The notes beneath the pieces were generated by a model. That model worked only from the letters and a program-made list of their open reading frames with translations. It searched no databases and was not told the origin of the DNA. This document shows, piece by piece, positions 1 through 9,315 of a stretch of 64,000 bases of DNA (positions are counted from its first letter, which is position 1; every line of letters begins with the position of its first letter). Made by a program: the position numbers and the translations under genes. Source of the stretch: Propioniciclava sinopodophylli (lineage in GTDB: Bacteria; Actinomycetota; Actinomycetes; Propionibacteriales; Propionibacteriaceae); contig NZ_SDMQ01000012.1 of NCBI RefSeq assembly GCF_004324755.1, positions 1 through 64,000 on the forward strand, read 5' to 3'.

Positions 1-71
1 TCGCTGGAGCGATGGGATCGCCGCCTCGAAGTGCACACCCTGGGGTGCTGGCGGGGTGGTGGGGGTGGGGA

Positions 72-1007
72 TCAGTCGAGCAGGTCCGCGTAGAGGACCG
101 AGGACAGGTAGCGCTCGCCGAAGCTCGGGATGACCACCACGATCGTCTTGCCCGCGTTCTCCTCGCGGCCGGCGAGCTCACCCGCAGCGGCCAGGGCGGC
201 GCCGGAGGAGATGCCCACCAGCAGGCCCTCCTCGCGGGCGGCGCGACGGGCCCACTCGACGGCGGTCTCGGAGTCCTGCGGCAGGACCTCGTCGATCACC
301 GAGCGGTCGAGGATCTCGGGGATGAAGTTGGCCCCGATGCCCTGGATCTTGTGCGGCCCGGGAGCGCCGCCCGACAGCAGCGGCGACTCCTTGGGCTCGA
401 CGGCCACGATGCGCACCGCAGGCTTGCGCTCCTTGAGCACCTGTCCGACGCCGGTGATGGTGCCGCCGGTACCCACGCCCGCGACGACGATGTCGATCTC
501 GCCGTCGGTGTCGGCCCAGATCTCCTCGGCGGTGGTCTTCTTGTGCACCGCGACGTTGGCCGGGTTCGCGAACTGGCGGGCCAGCACCGCACCCTCGGTG
601 GAGGCGGCGATCTCCTCGGCCTTGGCGACGGCGCCCTTCATGCCCTCGGGGCCGGGGGTCAGGACGAGCTCGGCTCCGAAAGCGCGCAGCAGGGCGCGGC
701 GCTCCTTGGACATCGTCTCGGGCATCGCGAGGATCACCTTGTAGCCGCGGGCTGCGCCGACGAAGGCGAGCGCGATACCGGTGTTGCCCGACGTTCCCTC
801 GACGATCGTGCCGCCGGGCTTGAGCTCGCCGGAGGCCTCGGCGGCGTCCACGATCGCGACGCCGATGCGGTCCTTGACCGAGTTGGCGGGGTTGTAGAAC
901 TCGAGCTTGGCGTACACGTCCGCTTGGGAGTCGCCGAAGAGGCGGTTGATGCGCACCAGCGGCGTCCGGCCGATGAGGGCGGTGGCGTCGGAGAAGTAGT
1001 TCGTCAT
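72..1007 (-). CDS. cysK: Cysteine synthase A (O-acetylserine sulfhydrylase)
   Basis: This 311-residue cytoplasmic enzyme makes L-cysteine from O-acetylserine and sulfide using PLP. The PLP lysine lies in NSVKDR (Lys45), the substrate loop is GTSGNTG (71-77), the phosphate-binding loop GTGGT is at 179-183 and GISSGA is near 265-270. The length matches the family. The chosen ATG gives the usual N-terminus (MTNYF...IGRTPLVRI) and has an AAGGA-type ribosome site 7-8 bases upstream; an in-frame ATG 25 codons earlier would add an unconserved Arg-rich leader. Upstream on the same strand is a tusA remnant, so the two may once have been an operon. Its partner cysE lies at the far end of the window. 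Confidence 0.95.
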   Translation of the reverse strand: MTNYFSDATALIGRTPLVRINRLFGDSQADVYAKLEFYNPANSVKDRIGVAIVDAAEASGELKPGGTIVEGTSGNTGIALAFVGAARGYKVILAMPETMSKERRALLRAFGAELVLTPGPEGMKGAVAKAEEIAASTEGAVLARQFANPANVAVHKKTTAEEIWADTDGEIDIVVAGVGTGGTITGVGQVLKERKPAVRIVAVEPKESPLLSGGAPGPHKIQGIGANFIPEILDRSVIDEVLPQDSETAVEWARRAAREEGLLVGISSGAALAAAGELAGREENAGKTIVVVIPSFGERYLSSVLYADLLD

Positions 1008-1141
1008 GGGAGGGTTCCTTTTCTGGGTTGTGCGAGTGGTGCTGCTTCGGGAGGGACGTCGGCCGGCGTGCGTGGCGTGCACCCGGCGGACGCCCCCTCC
1101 CAGGCCTTGCGGGGTGTGGGGGTGGGTGTCGGCGCCGTGAT

Positions 1142-1290
1142 TCAGGCCTTCTGGACGGTGATGGCCCAGAAGGCGCCCACCTGCTCGAAGTTTGTCACGG
1201 GGTAGCCAGCGGCGGCTGCCCAGTGCGGGATCGAGTCGGTGGCCTGGGTGCAGTCGAAGTCGATGACGAGATCATGATGTTCTCCTGGTA
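1142..1290 (-). pseudogene. tusA: tusA-like sulfur carrier, N-terminal half deleted
   Basis: The reverse strand encodes about 43 residues, [18 protein letters not shown] followed by [17 protein letters not shown] and a short tail to a TGA. This looks like the C-terminal half of a TusA/SirA-like sulfurtransferase. The N-terminal half with the CP motif is absent. An AGGAG ribosome site and ATG remain just upstream at about 1267-1280, but that ATG is out of frame and stops after about 26 codons. The simplest reading is an internal deletion that joined the start region to the second half. The family call rests on a short stretch, so it is moderate. No function is expected. Confidence 0.55.
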
Positions 1291-1753
1291 GTCGGAATGA
1301 CGAGGCAATGGGCGTCCCCAATATGCGAAATGGCGCGCAGGAATATCCGCGAATGCGCTCGTGCGAAAATAGGACGCGATCAGCGGGTGCGGGGATGCGA
1401 GGGGTGGACGCGGGGCGTCCGGTGGGCGACGGCCAATCAGGGCCGGCTCACGCGGCGAGCGTCAGGCGCGACAACAACACGGACAGGCAGCAACACACGC
1501 ACCGAGCGCGAGGCGCTCGGTGTGGGGCTGGCGGGAGTCCGCGAGTCGAATCATGAGAAGGTAGTTCCTTGCCTGGTGGGCACGACGGCCCGGTTCAGAT
1601 GCTTGAACAATAAGGGAACAATTCCCGGGCACACAAATGCCATCTCATATTTCGACATCGTGCGCGGGCCGGGGGCTCGGTCGCTGCGGGACGCTGCGCG
1701 GCACGGCAGTAGGCTGGGTGCGCCCACCCGAGACCGACCGGCGAGGAGACGAC
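1291..1753. other. Intergenic region between divergent tusA remnant and lipoprotein gene
   Basis: These roughly 460 bases hold no gene I can support. The part near 1310-1380 is visibly poorer in G+C than its surroundings. It contains a perfect 10-bp hairpin (1500-1522) and a short inverted repeat GGGAACAATTCCC at 1614-1626, possibly an operator upstream of the lipoprotein gene. Long open frames on both strands here have atypical composition and no family resemblance. Confidence 0.5.
1500..1522. repeat. Perfect 10-bp inverted repeat, 3-base loop
   Basis: CACCGAGCGC and GCGCTCGGTG flank the loop GAG. No T-run follows on either strand, so a terminator is not favoured. It may be an operator or a structured leader element of the downstream lipoprotein gene. 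Confidence 0.5.
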
Positions 1754-3472
1754 ATGGTGCACGGACGCCGCGTGGCCGTAGCAGGACTGGCCCTGACCGC
1801 CGTCCTCGGCACCACCGCGTGCTCCACGGAGACCGTCCGCACCGGGGAGCGACCCAACGCGCCGACGTCCACCCCCTCGACCCGGACGGTGGACGCTGAC
1901 CCGCCCGCCGTCCGCCTCACCGAGCTGCCGGGCCACAGCGCACCGCGTCCCGGGTCCGAGGAGCAGACCTTCACCCGCAACCTGACCGACGAGTCCGGCC
2001 AGTTCACCTGGTCGGTGGTGGACGCCGAGGGCAATCCCACGGCGTACCGCGGCGGCGACGCGGTCGTGTTCGGCGACCCGGAGACGTACAACAAGATCCC
2101 CGGCGTCCTGACGTTCCGCGGCAACAACGCGCGGACGGGCGGCGCGTGGGGCACCGCGCAGATCTCCGAGCGCAAGCTCGACGTCGCGTGGACGAAGGAG
2201 ATCGGCGAGATCCGCGGCGAGGGCTCCTACTGGCCGGGCGCCGGCTGGACGGGCCAGCCCCTGCTCGTGCAGTGGCCGCGCGAGACCAAGGTCGCGATGG
2301 GGCTGGACGCCAAGTACGTCGACGACGACACGTTCGTGGAGGTGATCTACCCCGTCTTCGAGGGCAAAATCCACCGGCTGGACCTGCGCACGGGCGAGCC
2401 GACCAAGCCGCCCATCGAGGTGGGCTGGGGCTTCAAGGGCACGGCGTCCGTCGACCCGCGCGGCTACCCGCTGCTGTACGCCGGGCAGGGGCTCAACGAC
2501 ACCAACGGCACGATCGGCCCGTGGCGGCACCGGGTGTTCGACCTGATCCAGAACAAGGAGGTGTGGCACATCTCCGGGCTGGACGCCGCCGCGCCGCGCG
2601 TCGACTGGGGTGCGTTCGACTCCTCGGCGCTGGTGGACGCCGAGTCCGACACGCTGATGGTGCCGGCCGAGAACGGGCTCATCTACAAGGTGAAGCTCAA
2701 CAGCGCCTACGACGCCGCGGCGAAGACCGTCAGCATCGAGCCCGAGGTGACCCGCCTGCGCTACACCACCCCGGCCAGCGCGAAGTACGGCATCGAGAAC
2801 TCGGCGGTGGCCTACCGCAACCTCATGTTCGCCGCCGACAACGACGGCAACCTCTTCTCCTGGGACGCCACCACGCTCGAGATGCTGTGGATGCGCCAGG
2901 TGTACGACGACACGGACGCCTCGCTCGTGCTGGATGCCGCCGACGACGGCGTGTTCCTCTACACGGGCAACCAGGTCGACCACCGCGGCGCCACCGGCGG
3001 GGAACGGATCACGAACATCCGCAAGATCGACGCGCTGACCGGCAAGCAGGTGTGGCAGTACGACATCCCCGCCTACTACGACGCGGCCGTCAACGGCGGC
3101 GTCCTCGGCACGCCGATCGTGGGGCGCGGGCCGACCGCCGACATGGTGATCTTCAACGTGTCCCGGACGACAGCACCGCGCGAGGGAGACCTCGTGGCCC
3201 TGGACAAGAAGACCGGCGCCGTCATCTGGCGACGGCACCTGTCCAACTACTCGTGGAGCTCCCCCACCCTGCTGACCGGCTCCGAAGGCACGCAGTACGT
3301 CGTGCTGCCCGACAGCGACGGCGTTGTGCACCTGATCGACCCGCAGACCGGCGAGGACCTCTCGACCCTCTCCCTGGGCGGCAAGAACATCGAGGCCACC
3401 GTCTCCGCGTTCGGCGACATGCTGGTCGTGGCGACCTACGACCGGAAGATCCAAGGCATCCGCATCTCCTGA
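1754..3472 (+). CDS. PQQ-binding-like beta-propeller lipoprotein
   Basis: This 572-residue exported protein has a short signal sequence ending in a lipobox (LGTTACS, Cys about residue 22), so it is probably anchored to the outer face of the membrane. After a Pro/Thr-rich linker comes a series of WD/PQQ-type propeller blades with repeated patterns such as FRGNNARTGG, VSWDATTLEMLW and LDKKTGAVIWRR. The fold resembles BamB and PQQ dehydrogenases, but no PQQ-dehydrogenase catalytic residues are evident, so a binding or scaffold role is more likely than catalysis. The start was chosen for its GAGGAG ribosome site and the signal peptide. It ends just before a bidirectional terminator shared with the convergent protease gene. 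Confidence 0.82.
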   Translation: MVHGRRVAVAGLALTAVLGTTACSTETVRTGERPNAPTSTPSTRTVDADPPAVRLTELPGHSAPRPGSEEQTFTRNLTDESGQFTWSVVDAEGNPTAYRGGDAVVFGDPETYNKIPGVLTFRGNNARTGGAWGTAQISERKLDVAWTKEIGEIRGEGSYWPGAGWTGQPLLVQWPRETKVAMGLDAKYVDDDTFVEVIYPVFEGKIHRLDLRTGEPTKPPIEVGWGFKGTASVDPRGYPLLYAGQGLNDTNGTIGPWRHRVFDLIQNKEVWHISGLDAAAPRVDWGAFDSSALVDAESDTLMVPAENGLIYKVKLNSAYDAAAKTVSIEPEVTRLRYTTPASAKYGIENSAVAYRNLMFAADNDGNLFSWDATTLEMLWMRQVYDDTDASLVLDAADDGVFLYTGNQVDHRGATGGERITNIRKIDALTGKQVWQYDIPAYYDAAVNGGVLGTPIVGRGPTADMVIFNVSRTTAPREGDLVALDKKTGAVIWRRHLSNYSWSSPTLLTGSEGTQYVVLPDSDGVVHLIDPQTGEDLSTLSLGGKNIEATVSAFGDMLVVATYDRKIQGIRIS

Positions 3473-3485
3473 CCTGACACGACGC

Positions 3486-3519
3486 AAGGCCCCGCCCGGA
3501 TCGCTCCGGGCGGGGCCTT
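3486..3519. terminator. Bidirectional terminator hairpin
   Basis: A perfect 15-bp stem (AAGGCCCCGCCCGGA and its complement) closes a 4-base loop TCGC between two convergent genes. The A-rich 5' edge and T-rich 3' edge suit both directions. Confidence 0.85.
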
Positions 3520-3536
3520 GGTCGTGGATCAGCTAC

Positions 3537-6527
3537 TCACGGGTTGACGGAGACGAGCGTGCTGCCCGCCACCTCGGCGCCCTCGAGGAAGTTGACCTGA
3601 CCCAGGTAGCGCTGGGTGGCGTCCAGTCCGGACCAGGTGGCCGTCACGGTCACGGGCGTGCCCTGGGTGACCTCCACCGGCGACGGGGCGACCGTCAGGT
3701 TGCCGGCGTCGGCGTCGCCGAGGTTCCACACGTGGACGGGCGCCGTGACCGTCGCCTCTGCGGAGTAGAGGTCGACCGCGGCCACGTAGGTGCCGGGCGT
3801 CAGGTTCAGCGTGACCGACTCGGTGGAGTCCGCGTTGCCGCTGCTGCCGACGTTCGTGATCGTGCCGGTCGGGTTGTACCGGTACACGTTCAGGTCGATG
3901 TCGGCAGCCGCGACCTCGTCGCTCCACGTGGCCACGCGGGTGACCTTGGTGCCGGCGGGGACGGTGAAGAAGAAGGAGCCGTCCAGCGCCGTCCCCTCGG
4001 CCTTCGTCACGGCCAGGTCTCGCACCGTCGAGGGCAGCAGGCCGTCGACGTCGGTGCCGAGGGTGCCGGTGAAGCCCGGCGTCACCTGGAGGTCGACCGA
4101 ACCGGCCACGCCGGTGCCCGGCACCTCACCCGGGGCCGCGAGGGCGACCGGGCGGACCGAGATCGGGCTGCGGACGGACTCGCTCTTGCCGGCGCCGGTG
4201 ACCCAGGTCAGGGCACCGTGGGTGTACTCGCCCAGCGGCGCGTCGGTGCGGGTGATCGTGACCTTGAAGGTCGCGGTCTCCCCGCGCTTGACCTTCAGCG
4301 TGGACGGCGACACCGTGACGGTGGTGCCGGCCGGGGCCTCGATCTGGGCGTGGTAGTTCTGGTTCTTGTCCGACACGTTGGTGACCGTGCGGGTCACCGT
4401 CTGGGAACCGGCGAGCTTGCCGATCGCGATGCTCGGGTAGTTGAGGTCGCTCGGGTCGATCTTCGGGGCCTCCGCGCAGTACGCGGCGCCGCCGACGAGT
4501 TGGAGATGGTTGATCGCGCAGGCGTAGTTGTACCAGTCCTGCCAGTCGGAGTCGTAGACCAGGCCCGGGTTGTAGGACTTGGCCGGCACGACCTCGCCCG
4601 CACCGAAGTTCAGCGGGGTGGCGTCGCCGCCGGCCCACTGGATCGGCTCACCGGCGTCGGTGGTCTGACGCGCGGTGGTCATCATGGCCGACTTGATGGC
4701 CATCGGGCTCCAGGTCGGGTACTTCTGCTTGAGCAGAGCGCCGAGGCCCGCGATGTGCGGGGCCGACATCGAGGTGCCCGAGATCTGGTTGAAGGTGGCC
4801 TCGCCCGTGTTCGGGTCCTCGTGGTAGGCGGCGACGATGTCGACGCCCGGGGCGGTGATGTCGGGCTTGAGCAGGTCGCCCTCGCCGGCCAGGGCCGGGC
4901 CGTAGGACGAGAAGCCGGCCATGCTCGGGGCGTCCACCTTGCTCGGGACGTGCGCGTGGATCTCGGCGGTCGGGGCGTCCGTGGAATCCTCGTAGGCCTT
5001 GATCGCGGTGCCGATGGTGCCGCTCACGTGGATGCTCGGGATCGAGTGGAAGTCGGCCACCAGCGACTCGGCGTCGGTGTTGTTGGCCAGGATCATGCCC
5101 ACGCCACCGGCGTCACGCACGACGTCGGCCTTCTCCACGCGGGCGTTGCTGCCGCGGGTGCAGATGACGATGGCACCGTCGGCCTCCTCCGCGCTGATGG
5201 AGCCGGGGAGACACAGCTTGGCGTCGGCGGTGGTGCGGCCGGCGGCCGGGATCTCCTCGGAGTCGACGAGCGGGGCGGGGCCCACGCCGCCACCCACGCC
5301 GATGCCGTCGTAGGTGGTGCCGTTGCCGAGGGTGACCCTCTTCTCGGCGCCGCGGCTGTGGGTGCTCGCGGCCACGGTGGTGGTCCACGGCGAGTTGTGC
5401 GCCACCGAGGACTCGCCCACGGTGTCGCCGCTGTTGCCGGCCGAGGTCGAGACGAAGACGCCCGCGTCGGCGGCGGCCAGGAAGGCGAGTTCGTCGGCGG
5501 TCACCACGTAGGTGGAGGAACCGGAGACCGAGTAGTTGATGACGTCGACGCCGTCGGCGACCGCGTCGTCGATGGCGGCGACGAGGCCGGACGAGGTGCC
5601 GGAGCCGTTGCCGTCGGCGGTCTGCCACAGCGCCTTGTAGACGGCGACCTGGGCGGCCGGGGCCATGCCCGAGCCGGTGCCCATGTCGATGCCCATGATC
5701 GACATCGGGACGCCGTGGTTGCCCGCCGCGGTGCCGGCGGTGTGCGAGCCGTGGCCGTTGCGGTCACGGGGGCTGTCGTAGTCGTGCGCGACCGTGTTGC
5801 CGAAGGCGGTGCCGTAGTAGCGCGCACCCACGATCTTGTTGGTGCATTCGAAGGCGGCGTCGCTCCCGGTGTCACACACGAAGCCGGCCGGGGCCGCGGG
5901 GCCGCCGGCGAGCGGGGCGAAGCTCGGGTTCTCGGGGTCGATGCCGGTGTCGATGACGCCGACGACCATGCCCTTACCGGCCTCGGCGATGCCGTCGGTG
6001 GCCTTCTTGCCCTTGCCGGAGCCGAACTGGGTCTGCCAGACGCCGCCGGGGCCGCTCATGCCGAGGTACTCGGGGGTGCCGACCGTGTCGGCGTGGCGGA
6101 TCTCGTCCTCCCACACGTTGGCGATCGCCTTGTTCGACTTCAGCGCGTCGGCCTCGGCCTGGGTCAGCTGCGCGGTGAAGCCGTTGAACGCGACCGTGTA
6201 CTCCTGCTTCTTGGCCGACTCCTTCACGCCCGAGGCGCGCAGGGCCTTGCGCTGCTCGTTGCGCAGGTGGGCCTCGTACTTCTTGGAGTTCGGGGAGTTG
6301 GCCTTGACCTTCTGGCCGGGGGCCGGCTTCGTCGCCGGGATGCCTGCGGTGCCGCCGTCGTACGAGGCGACGGGGGCCTCGACGAGCTGGACGATGTAGG
6401 TCTTCTTGGTCGTGTCGAGCTTGAGCTGAGGCTCAGCGGCGAACGCTGAGTGGCTGAGCGGAGTGAGGACCGTGAACGCGGCGGCGAGCGCTGCGACCCG
6501 GGCCCCTCGTGAGGATGGAGTTCCCAT
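3537..6527 (-). CDS. Secreted subtilisin-like (S8) serine protease
   Basis: This 996-residue preproprotease is predicted to be secreted. In order it has a signal peptide (1-31, cleavage after AFA), an inhibitor-I9 propeptide (about 44-145), the catalytic domain with Asp193 (VIDTGID), His259 (NGHGSHTAG), the oxyanion Asn365 (TSAGNSG) and Ser586 (GTSMSAPH), a PA-type insert at about 430-530, an Fn3-like domain at about 690-780 and a C-terminal beta-rich pre-peptidase-like region. The start was set by an AAGGGA ribosome site and the signal peptide; an upstream in-frame ATG would bury the signal. It is monocistronic and divergent from the PucR-like regulator, so it may be one of that regulator's targets (inference). 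Confidence 0.93.
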   Translation of the reverse strand: MGTPSSRGARVAALAAAFTVLTPLSHSAFAAEPQLKLDTTKKTYIVQLVEAPVASYDGGTAGIPATKPAPGQKVKANSPNSKKYEAHLRNEQRKALRASGVKESAKKQEYTVAFNGFTAQLTQAEADALKSNKAIANVWEDEIRHADTVGTPEYLGMSGPGGVWQTQFGSGKGKKATDGIAEAGKGMVVGVIDTGIDPENPSFAPLAGGPAAPAGFVCDTGSDAAFECTNKIVGARYYGTAFGNTVAHDYDSPRDRNGHGSHTAGTAAGNHGVPMSIMGIDMGTGSGMAPAAQVAVYKALWQTADGNGSGTSSGLVAAIDDAVADGVDVINYSVSGSSTYVVTADELAFLAAADAGVFVSTSAGNSGDTVGESSVAHNSPWTTTVAASTHSRGAEKRVTLGNGTTYDGIGVGGGVGPAPLVDSEEIPAAGRTTADAKLCLPGSISAEEADGAIVICTRGSNARVEKADVVRDAGGVGMILANNTDAESLVADFHSIPSIHVSGTIGTAIKAYEDSTDAPTAEIHAHVPSKVDAPSMAGFSSYGPALAGEGDLLKPDITAPGVDIVAAYHEDPNTGEATFNQISGTSMSAPHIAGLGALLKQKYPTWSPMAIKSAMMTTARQTTDAGEPIQWAGGDATPLNFGAGEVVPAKSYNPGLVYDSDWQDWYNYACAINHLQLVGGAAYCAEAPKIDPSDLNYPSIAIGKLAGSQTVTRTVTNVSDKNQNYHAQIEAPAGTTVTVSPSTLKVKRGETATFKVTITRTDAPLGEYTHGALTWVTGAGKSESVRSPISVRPVALAAPGEVPGTGVAGSVDLQVTPGFTGTLGTDVDGLLPSTVRDLAVTKAEGTALDGSFFFTVPAGTKVTRVATWSDEVAAADIDLNVYRYNPTGTITNVGSSGNADSTESVTLNLTPGTYVAAVDLYSAEATVTAPVHVWNLGDADAGNLTVAPSPVEVTQGTPVTVTATWSGLDATQRYLGQVNFLEGAEVAGSTLVSVNP

Positions 6528-6636
6528 GCGGATTCCCTTCGAGGTGACGAACAAGTGGCATGCCCCGCGATGCCCACCGTCGGGCGCCTCTCGGAACGGA
6601 ACGTGATCCTGCCTTGTCACAGACACATTCGGGTAC

Positions 6637-6654
6637 CTTCGTATTCACTTCGTA
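6637..6654. promoter_or_regulatory. Direct repeat CTTCGTA with 11-bp period
   Basis: Two CTTCGTA copies (6637-6643 and 6648-6654) start 11 bases apart, one helical turn, in the short region between the divergent protease and regulator genes. This arrangement suits tandem half-sites of a DNA-binding protein. Confidence 0.35.
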
Positions 6655-6719
6655 ACATCATTAACTCTTCGACTCCGGCCAGCCGTGCGCCCCCCGGGAC
6701 GCCCCCTACGATGGCGTCC

Positions 6720-7865
6720 ATGACCCCCTCGCCCGAGCCGAGCGCTCTGCACGCGGTGCTGGCGCCACTGGGGGATTCACTGGCCGAACTGGCCGACGCG
6801 ACGTGCTCCCAGATCTACCGCGAACTGGACTCCTACGCGTCCATCTCACACGAGGCCCTGACCGCCGCCGTGCGCCGCAACCTGGACACCGCCATGGACG
6901 CGCTGCGCTCCGGCACCGTCCCGGAACCGGCCGCCCTCGACGGCGCGGCCCTGACCGCGCGGGAGCGTTTCGAGTCGGGCGTCCCGGTCGAGGAGATCGT
7001 GCGCGGCTTCCGCATCTCGATCGCGCTGATCCACGAGCGGTTCGTCGACCTGGCGGTCACCCGGCGGCTGCCCGCGGAGGCGACGGTGGGCGGCGTCCGG
7101 TTGATGTGGGGCGTCGCCGACGCGTTCACCACGCGCATCATCACCGAGTACCACGCCCTCGAGGTCGACGCCGCGCTGCGCGACGTGCACCGGCGGGGCG
7201 CCCTCGTCCGCGCGCTGCTCGCCGGCGAGCGGCCCGACGAGGCGCGCACCGCGCTCAACCCGACGGCCGCCTACGCGGCGATCCGGTGCGACATCGCGGA
7301 CGCCGCCGGTGCGGAGGGGCTGCGGCGCCGGCTGGAGGAGTCCGGTTCGACGCCCTCAGCGCGCGCGATGGTCGTGGTCGACGGCGGGCAATGCCGCGGA
7401 CTGGTGTCCGCCGTCCCTGCCGTCGCGGACGTTCCGGTCGGCATGGGTCCGTTCGGCCGCCTCGACGACCTCCCCCGCTCCGACCGGGTGGCGCAGCAGG
7501 CGTTGGCGCTGGCCCGGCGCCTCGGTCGCTCCGGCGCCCAGGGCGTGGACGACCTCGGCTGGCGCCTGGCCGCCGCCTCCCGTCCGGACGTCTGGCAGCA
7601 CTACGCCGACCGGTTCCTCTCCCCGCTGGACGGCGACCCGGCCTACGCCGCCGAGATCCTGGCCACGCTGCAGGCGTGGTTCGCGGCGGGCCGCAACATC
7701 CCGCGAGCGGCGCAGGCCCTGCACGTGCACGTCAACACCGTCCGGCACCGGCTGGGCCGGTTCGCCGAGCTGACCGGCGCCGAGCTCGACGACCCCGACG
7801 ACCTCGTGGGCGTCCTGTGGGTGGCGGAGCTGGGCGCACCCGAGCCCGAGGCGTCCGGATTGTAG
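6720..7865 (+). CDS. PucR-type helix-turn-helix transcriptional regulator
   Basis: This 381-residue regulator ends in a PucR C-terminal winged helix (about 300-355: ILATLQAWFAAGRNIPRAAQ then VNTVRHRLGRFAEL), the domain used by the PucR/CdaR family to bind DNA. The N-terminal 250 residues are helical and probably sense an effector. It sits just upstream of, and on the same strand as, the ketone-body utilisation operon, and diverges from the protease gene; control of the operon is the likely role. No ribosome site precedes either ATG (6711 or 6720). TACGAT lies about 7 bases before the second, suggesting leaderless expression, so 6720 was preferred. It ends in TAG. Confidence 0.8.
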   Translation: MTPSPEPSALHAVLAPLGDSLAELADATCSQIYRELDSYASISHEALTAAVRRNLDTAMDALRSGTVPEPAALDGAALTARERFESGVPVEEIVRGFRISIALIHERFVDLAVTRRLPAEATVGGVRLMWGVADAFTTRIITEYHALEVDAALRDVHRRGALVRALLAGERPDEARTALNPTAAYAAIRCDIADAAGAEGLRRRLEESGSTPSARAMVVVDGGQCRGLVSAVPAVADVPVGMGPFGRLDDLPRSDRVAQQALALARRLGRSGAQGVDDLGWRLAAASRPDVWQHYADRFLSPLDGDPAYAAEILATLQAWFAAGRNIPRAAQALHVHVNTVRHRLGRFAELTGAELDDPDDLVGVLWVAELGAPEPEASGL

Positions 7866-7943
7866 AACTGGACAAAACAGCGGCCGTGAGGCTGGACGGC
7901 CGACCGTGGCGAAGCAGCGCCGCCGAACCCTACGGTTGGACGC

Positions 7944-8666
7944 ATGAGCAAAGTCATCGAGGACATCGCTCCCGTGCTCACAGAGAAGCTCCGCGACGGC
8001 ATGACGCTGGCCGTCGGCGGCTTCGGGCTGTGCGGGATCCCCACCGACCTGATCAAGGTCGTGCGCGACTCCGGGGTCAAGGCCCTCACGATCGTCTCCA
8101 ACAACCTGGGCGTGGACGGCAAGGGACTGGGCCTGCTGCTGGAGAACAACCAGATCGCCAAGGTGCTCGCTAGCTACGTCGGCGAGAACAACCTGTTCAT
8201 GCAGCAGTTCATCAGCGGCGAGCTGGACGTCGAGTTCGTGCCGCAGGGCACGCTCGCCGAGCGGATGCGCGCCGGAGGGTCGGGCATCCCGGCGTTCTAC
8301 ACCGCGACCGGTGTGGGCACCGAGGTCGCGCAGGGCAAGCCCACCGCCGACTTCGATGGCCGCACCTACGTGCTCGAGCGCGGCATCGTCGCCGACATCG
8401 CGCTCGTGCACGCGCACACCGCCGACACCACCGGCAACCTCGTCTACCGCCGCACGGCACGCAACTTCAACCCGGTCGTCGCGATGTGCGGCGAGGTCAC
8501 GTTCGTGCAGGCCGAGACCATCGTCGAGCCGGGCGCGATCGACCCGGACGCCGTGCACACCCCGGGCGTGTACGTGACCCACGTGACCCGTGCGATCTCC
8601 CCCACCGACATCGAGCAGCGGACGGTGCGCCCGCGCCCTGGCTCCGCCGACCAGACGGAGGCCTGA
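7944..8666 (+). CDS. scoA: 3-oxoacid CoA-transferase subunit A
   Basis: This 240-residue alpha subunit of succinyl-CoA:3-oxoacid (acetoacetate) CoA-transferase binds CoA and, with subunit B, moves CoA from succinyl-CoA to acetoacetate. The CoA-transferase family-I signature GGFGLCGIP is at about 24-32, followed by the family blocks SNNLG and [20 protein letters not shown]. It is the first gene of a tight operon (subunit B starts one base after its stop), followed by a 3-hydroxybutyrate dehydrogenase remnant and a thiolase. Together these describe conversion of 3-hydroxybutyrate or acetoacetate to acetyl-CoA. A TACGGT box 7 bases before the ATG and no ribosome site suggest a leaderless start. 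Confidence 0.92.
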   Translation: MSKVIEDIAPVLTEKLRDGMTLAVGGFGLCGIPTDLIKVVRDSGVKALTIVSNNLGVDGKGLGLLLENNQIAKVLASYVGENNLFMQQFISGELDVEFVPQGTLAERMRAGGSGIPAFYTATGVGTEVAQGKPTADFDGRTYVLERGIVADIALVHAHTADTTGNLVYRRTARNFNPVVAMCGEVTFVQAETIVEPGAIDPDAVHTPGVYVTHVTRAISPTDIEQRTVRPRPGSADQTEA

Positions 8667-8667
8667 C

Positions 8668-9315
8668 ATGGGCTGGACACGTGACGAGATGGCTGCCATC
8701 GCGGCCTCGGAGCTCGCCGACGGCGACTATGTGAATCTGGGCATCGGCATGCCGACCCTGGTCGCGAACAACCTGCCCGCAGGCGTCACCGTGCACCTGC
8801 AGAGCGAGAACGGCATCCTGGGCATGGGGCCGTTCCCGTACGAGGGCGACGAGGACCCCGACCTGATCAACGCCGGCAAGCAGACGGTGACCTTGTTGCC
8901 GGGCGCCGCGATCTTCGACTCGGCGACGTCGTTCGGGATGATCCGCGGCGGCAAGATGGCCGCCGCGATCCTGGGCGCGATGCAGGTGGCCGGCAACGGC
9001 GACCTGGCGAACTGGCAGATCCCCGGCAAGCTCGTGAAGGGCATGGGCGGCGCGATGGACCTGGTCGCCGGCACCCCCTGCGTCATCGTGATGACCGAGC
9101 ACGTCGACAAGTACGGCAAGCCGAAGATCGTCGAGCGGTGCACCCTGCCGCTGACCGGCGTCGGCGTGGTCGACCGCATCATCACCGACCTGGCCGTGTT
9201 CGACGTCGTCGACGGCGCGCTGGTGCTGCGGCAGCTGGCACCGGGCGTGAGCGAGGATGAGGTTCGGGACACGACCGAACCGGCGTTCACCGTCGACCTG
9301 CAGGAGTCAGCATGA
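8668..9315 (+). CDS. scoB: 3-oxoacid CoA-transferase subunit B
   Basis: This 215-residue beta subunit carries the catalytic glutamate in the SENG motif (Glu47, [12 protein letters not shown]), which forms the glutamyl-CoA thioester. The family glycine-rich blocks GIGMPTLV and GGAMDLVAG are intact, and the length is normal. Only one base separates it from subunit A, and its stop overlaps the next start as ATGA, so the three genes are translationally coupled. The enzyme should still work even though the neighbouring dehydrogenase is broken, which would leave acetoacetate rather than 3-hydroxybutyrate as the usable substrate. Confidence 0.93.
   Translation: MGWTRDEMAAIAASELADGDYVNLGIGMPTLVANNLPAGVTVHLQSENGILGMGPFPYEGDEDPDLINAGKQTVTLLPGAAIFDSATSFGMIRGGKMAAAILGAMQVAGNGDLANWQIPGKLVKGMGGAMDLVAGTPCVIVMTEHVDKYGKPKIVERCTLPLTGVGVVDRIITDLAVFDVVDGALVLRQLAPGVSEDEVRDTTEPAFTVDLQESA

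Noticed and set aside
12-1205. Long plus-strand open frame opposite cysK
   Set aside because: It is the antisense shadow of cysK; the protein is low-complexity Gly/Ala/Asp/Arg with no family features.
1595-3487. Long minus-strand frame opposite the PQQ lipoprotein
   Set aside because: Composition (Val/Gly/Arg/His rich) is typical of a high-GC antisense shadow, and the plus-strand frame has a signal peptide, lipobox and propeller motifs.
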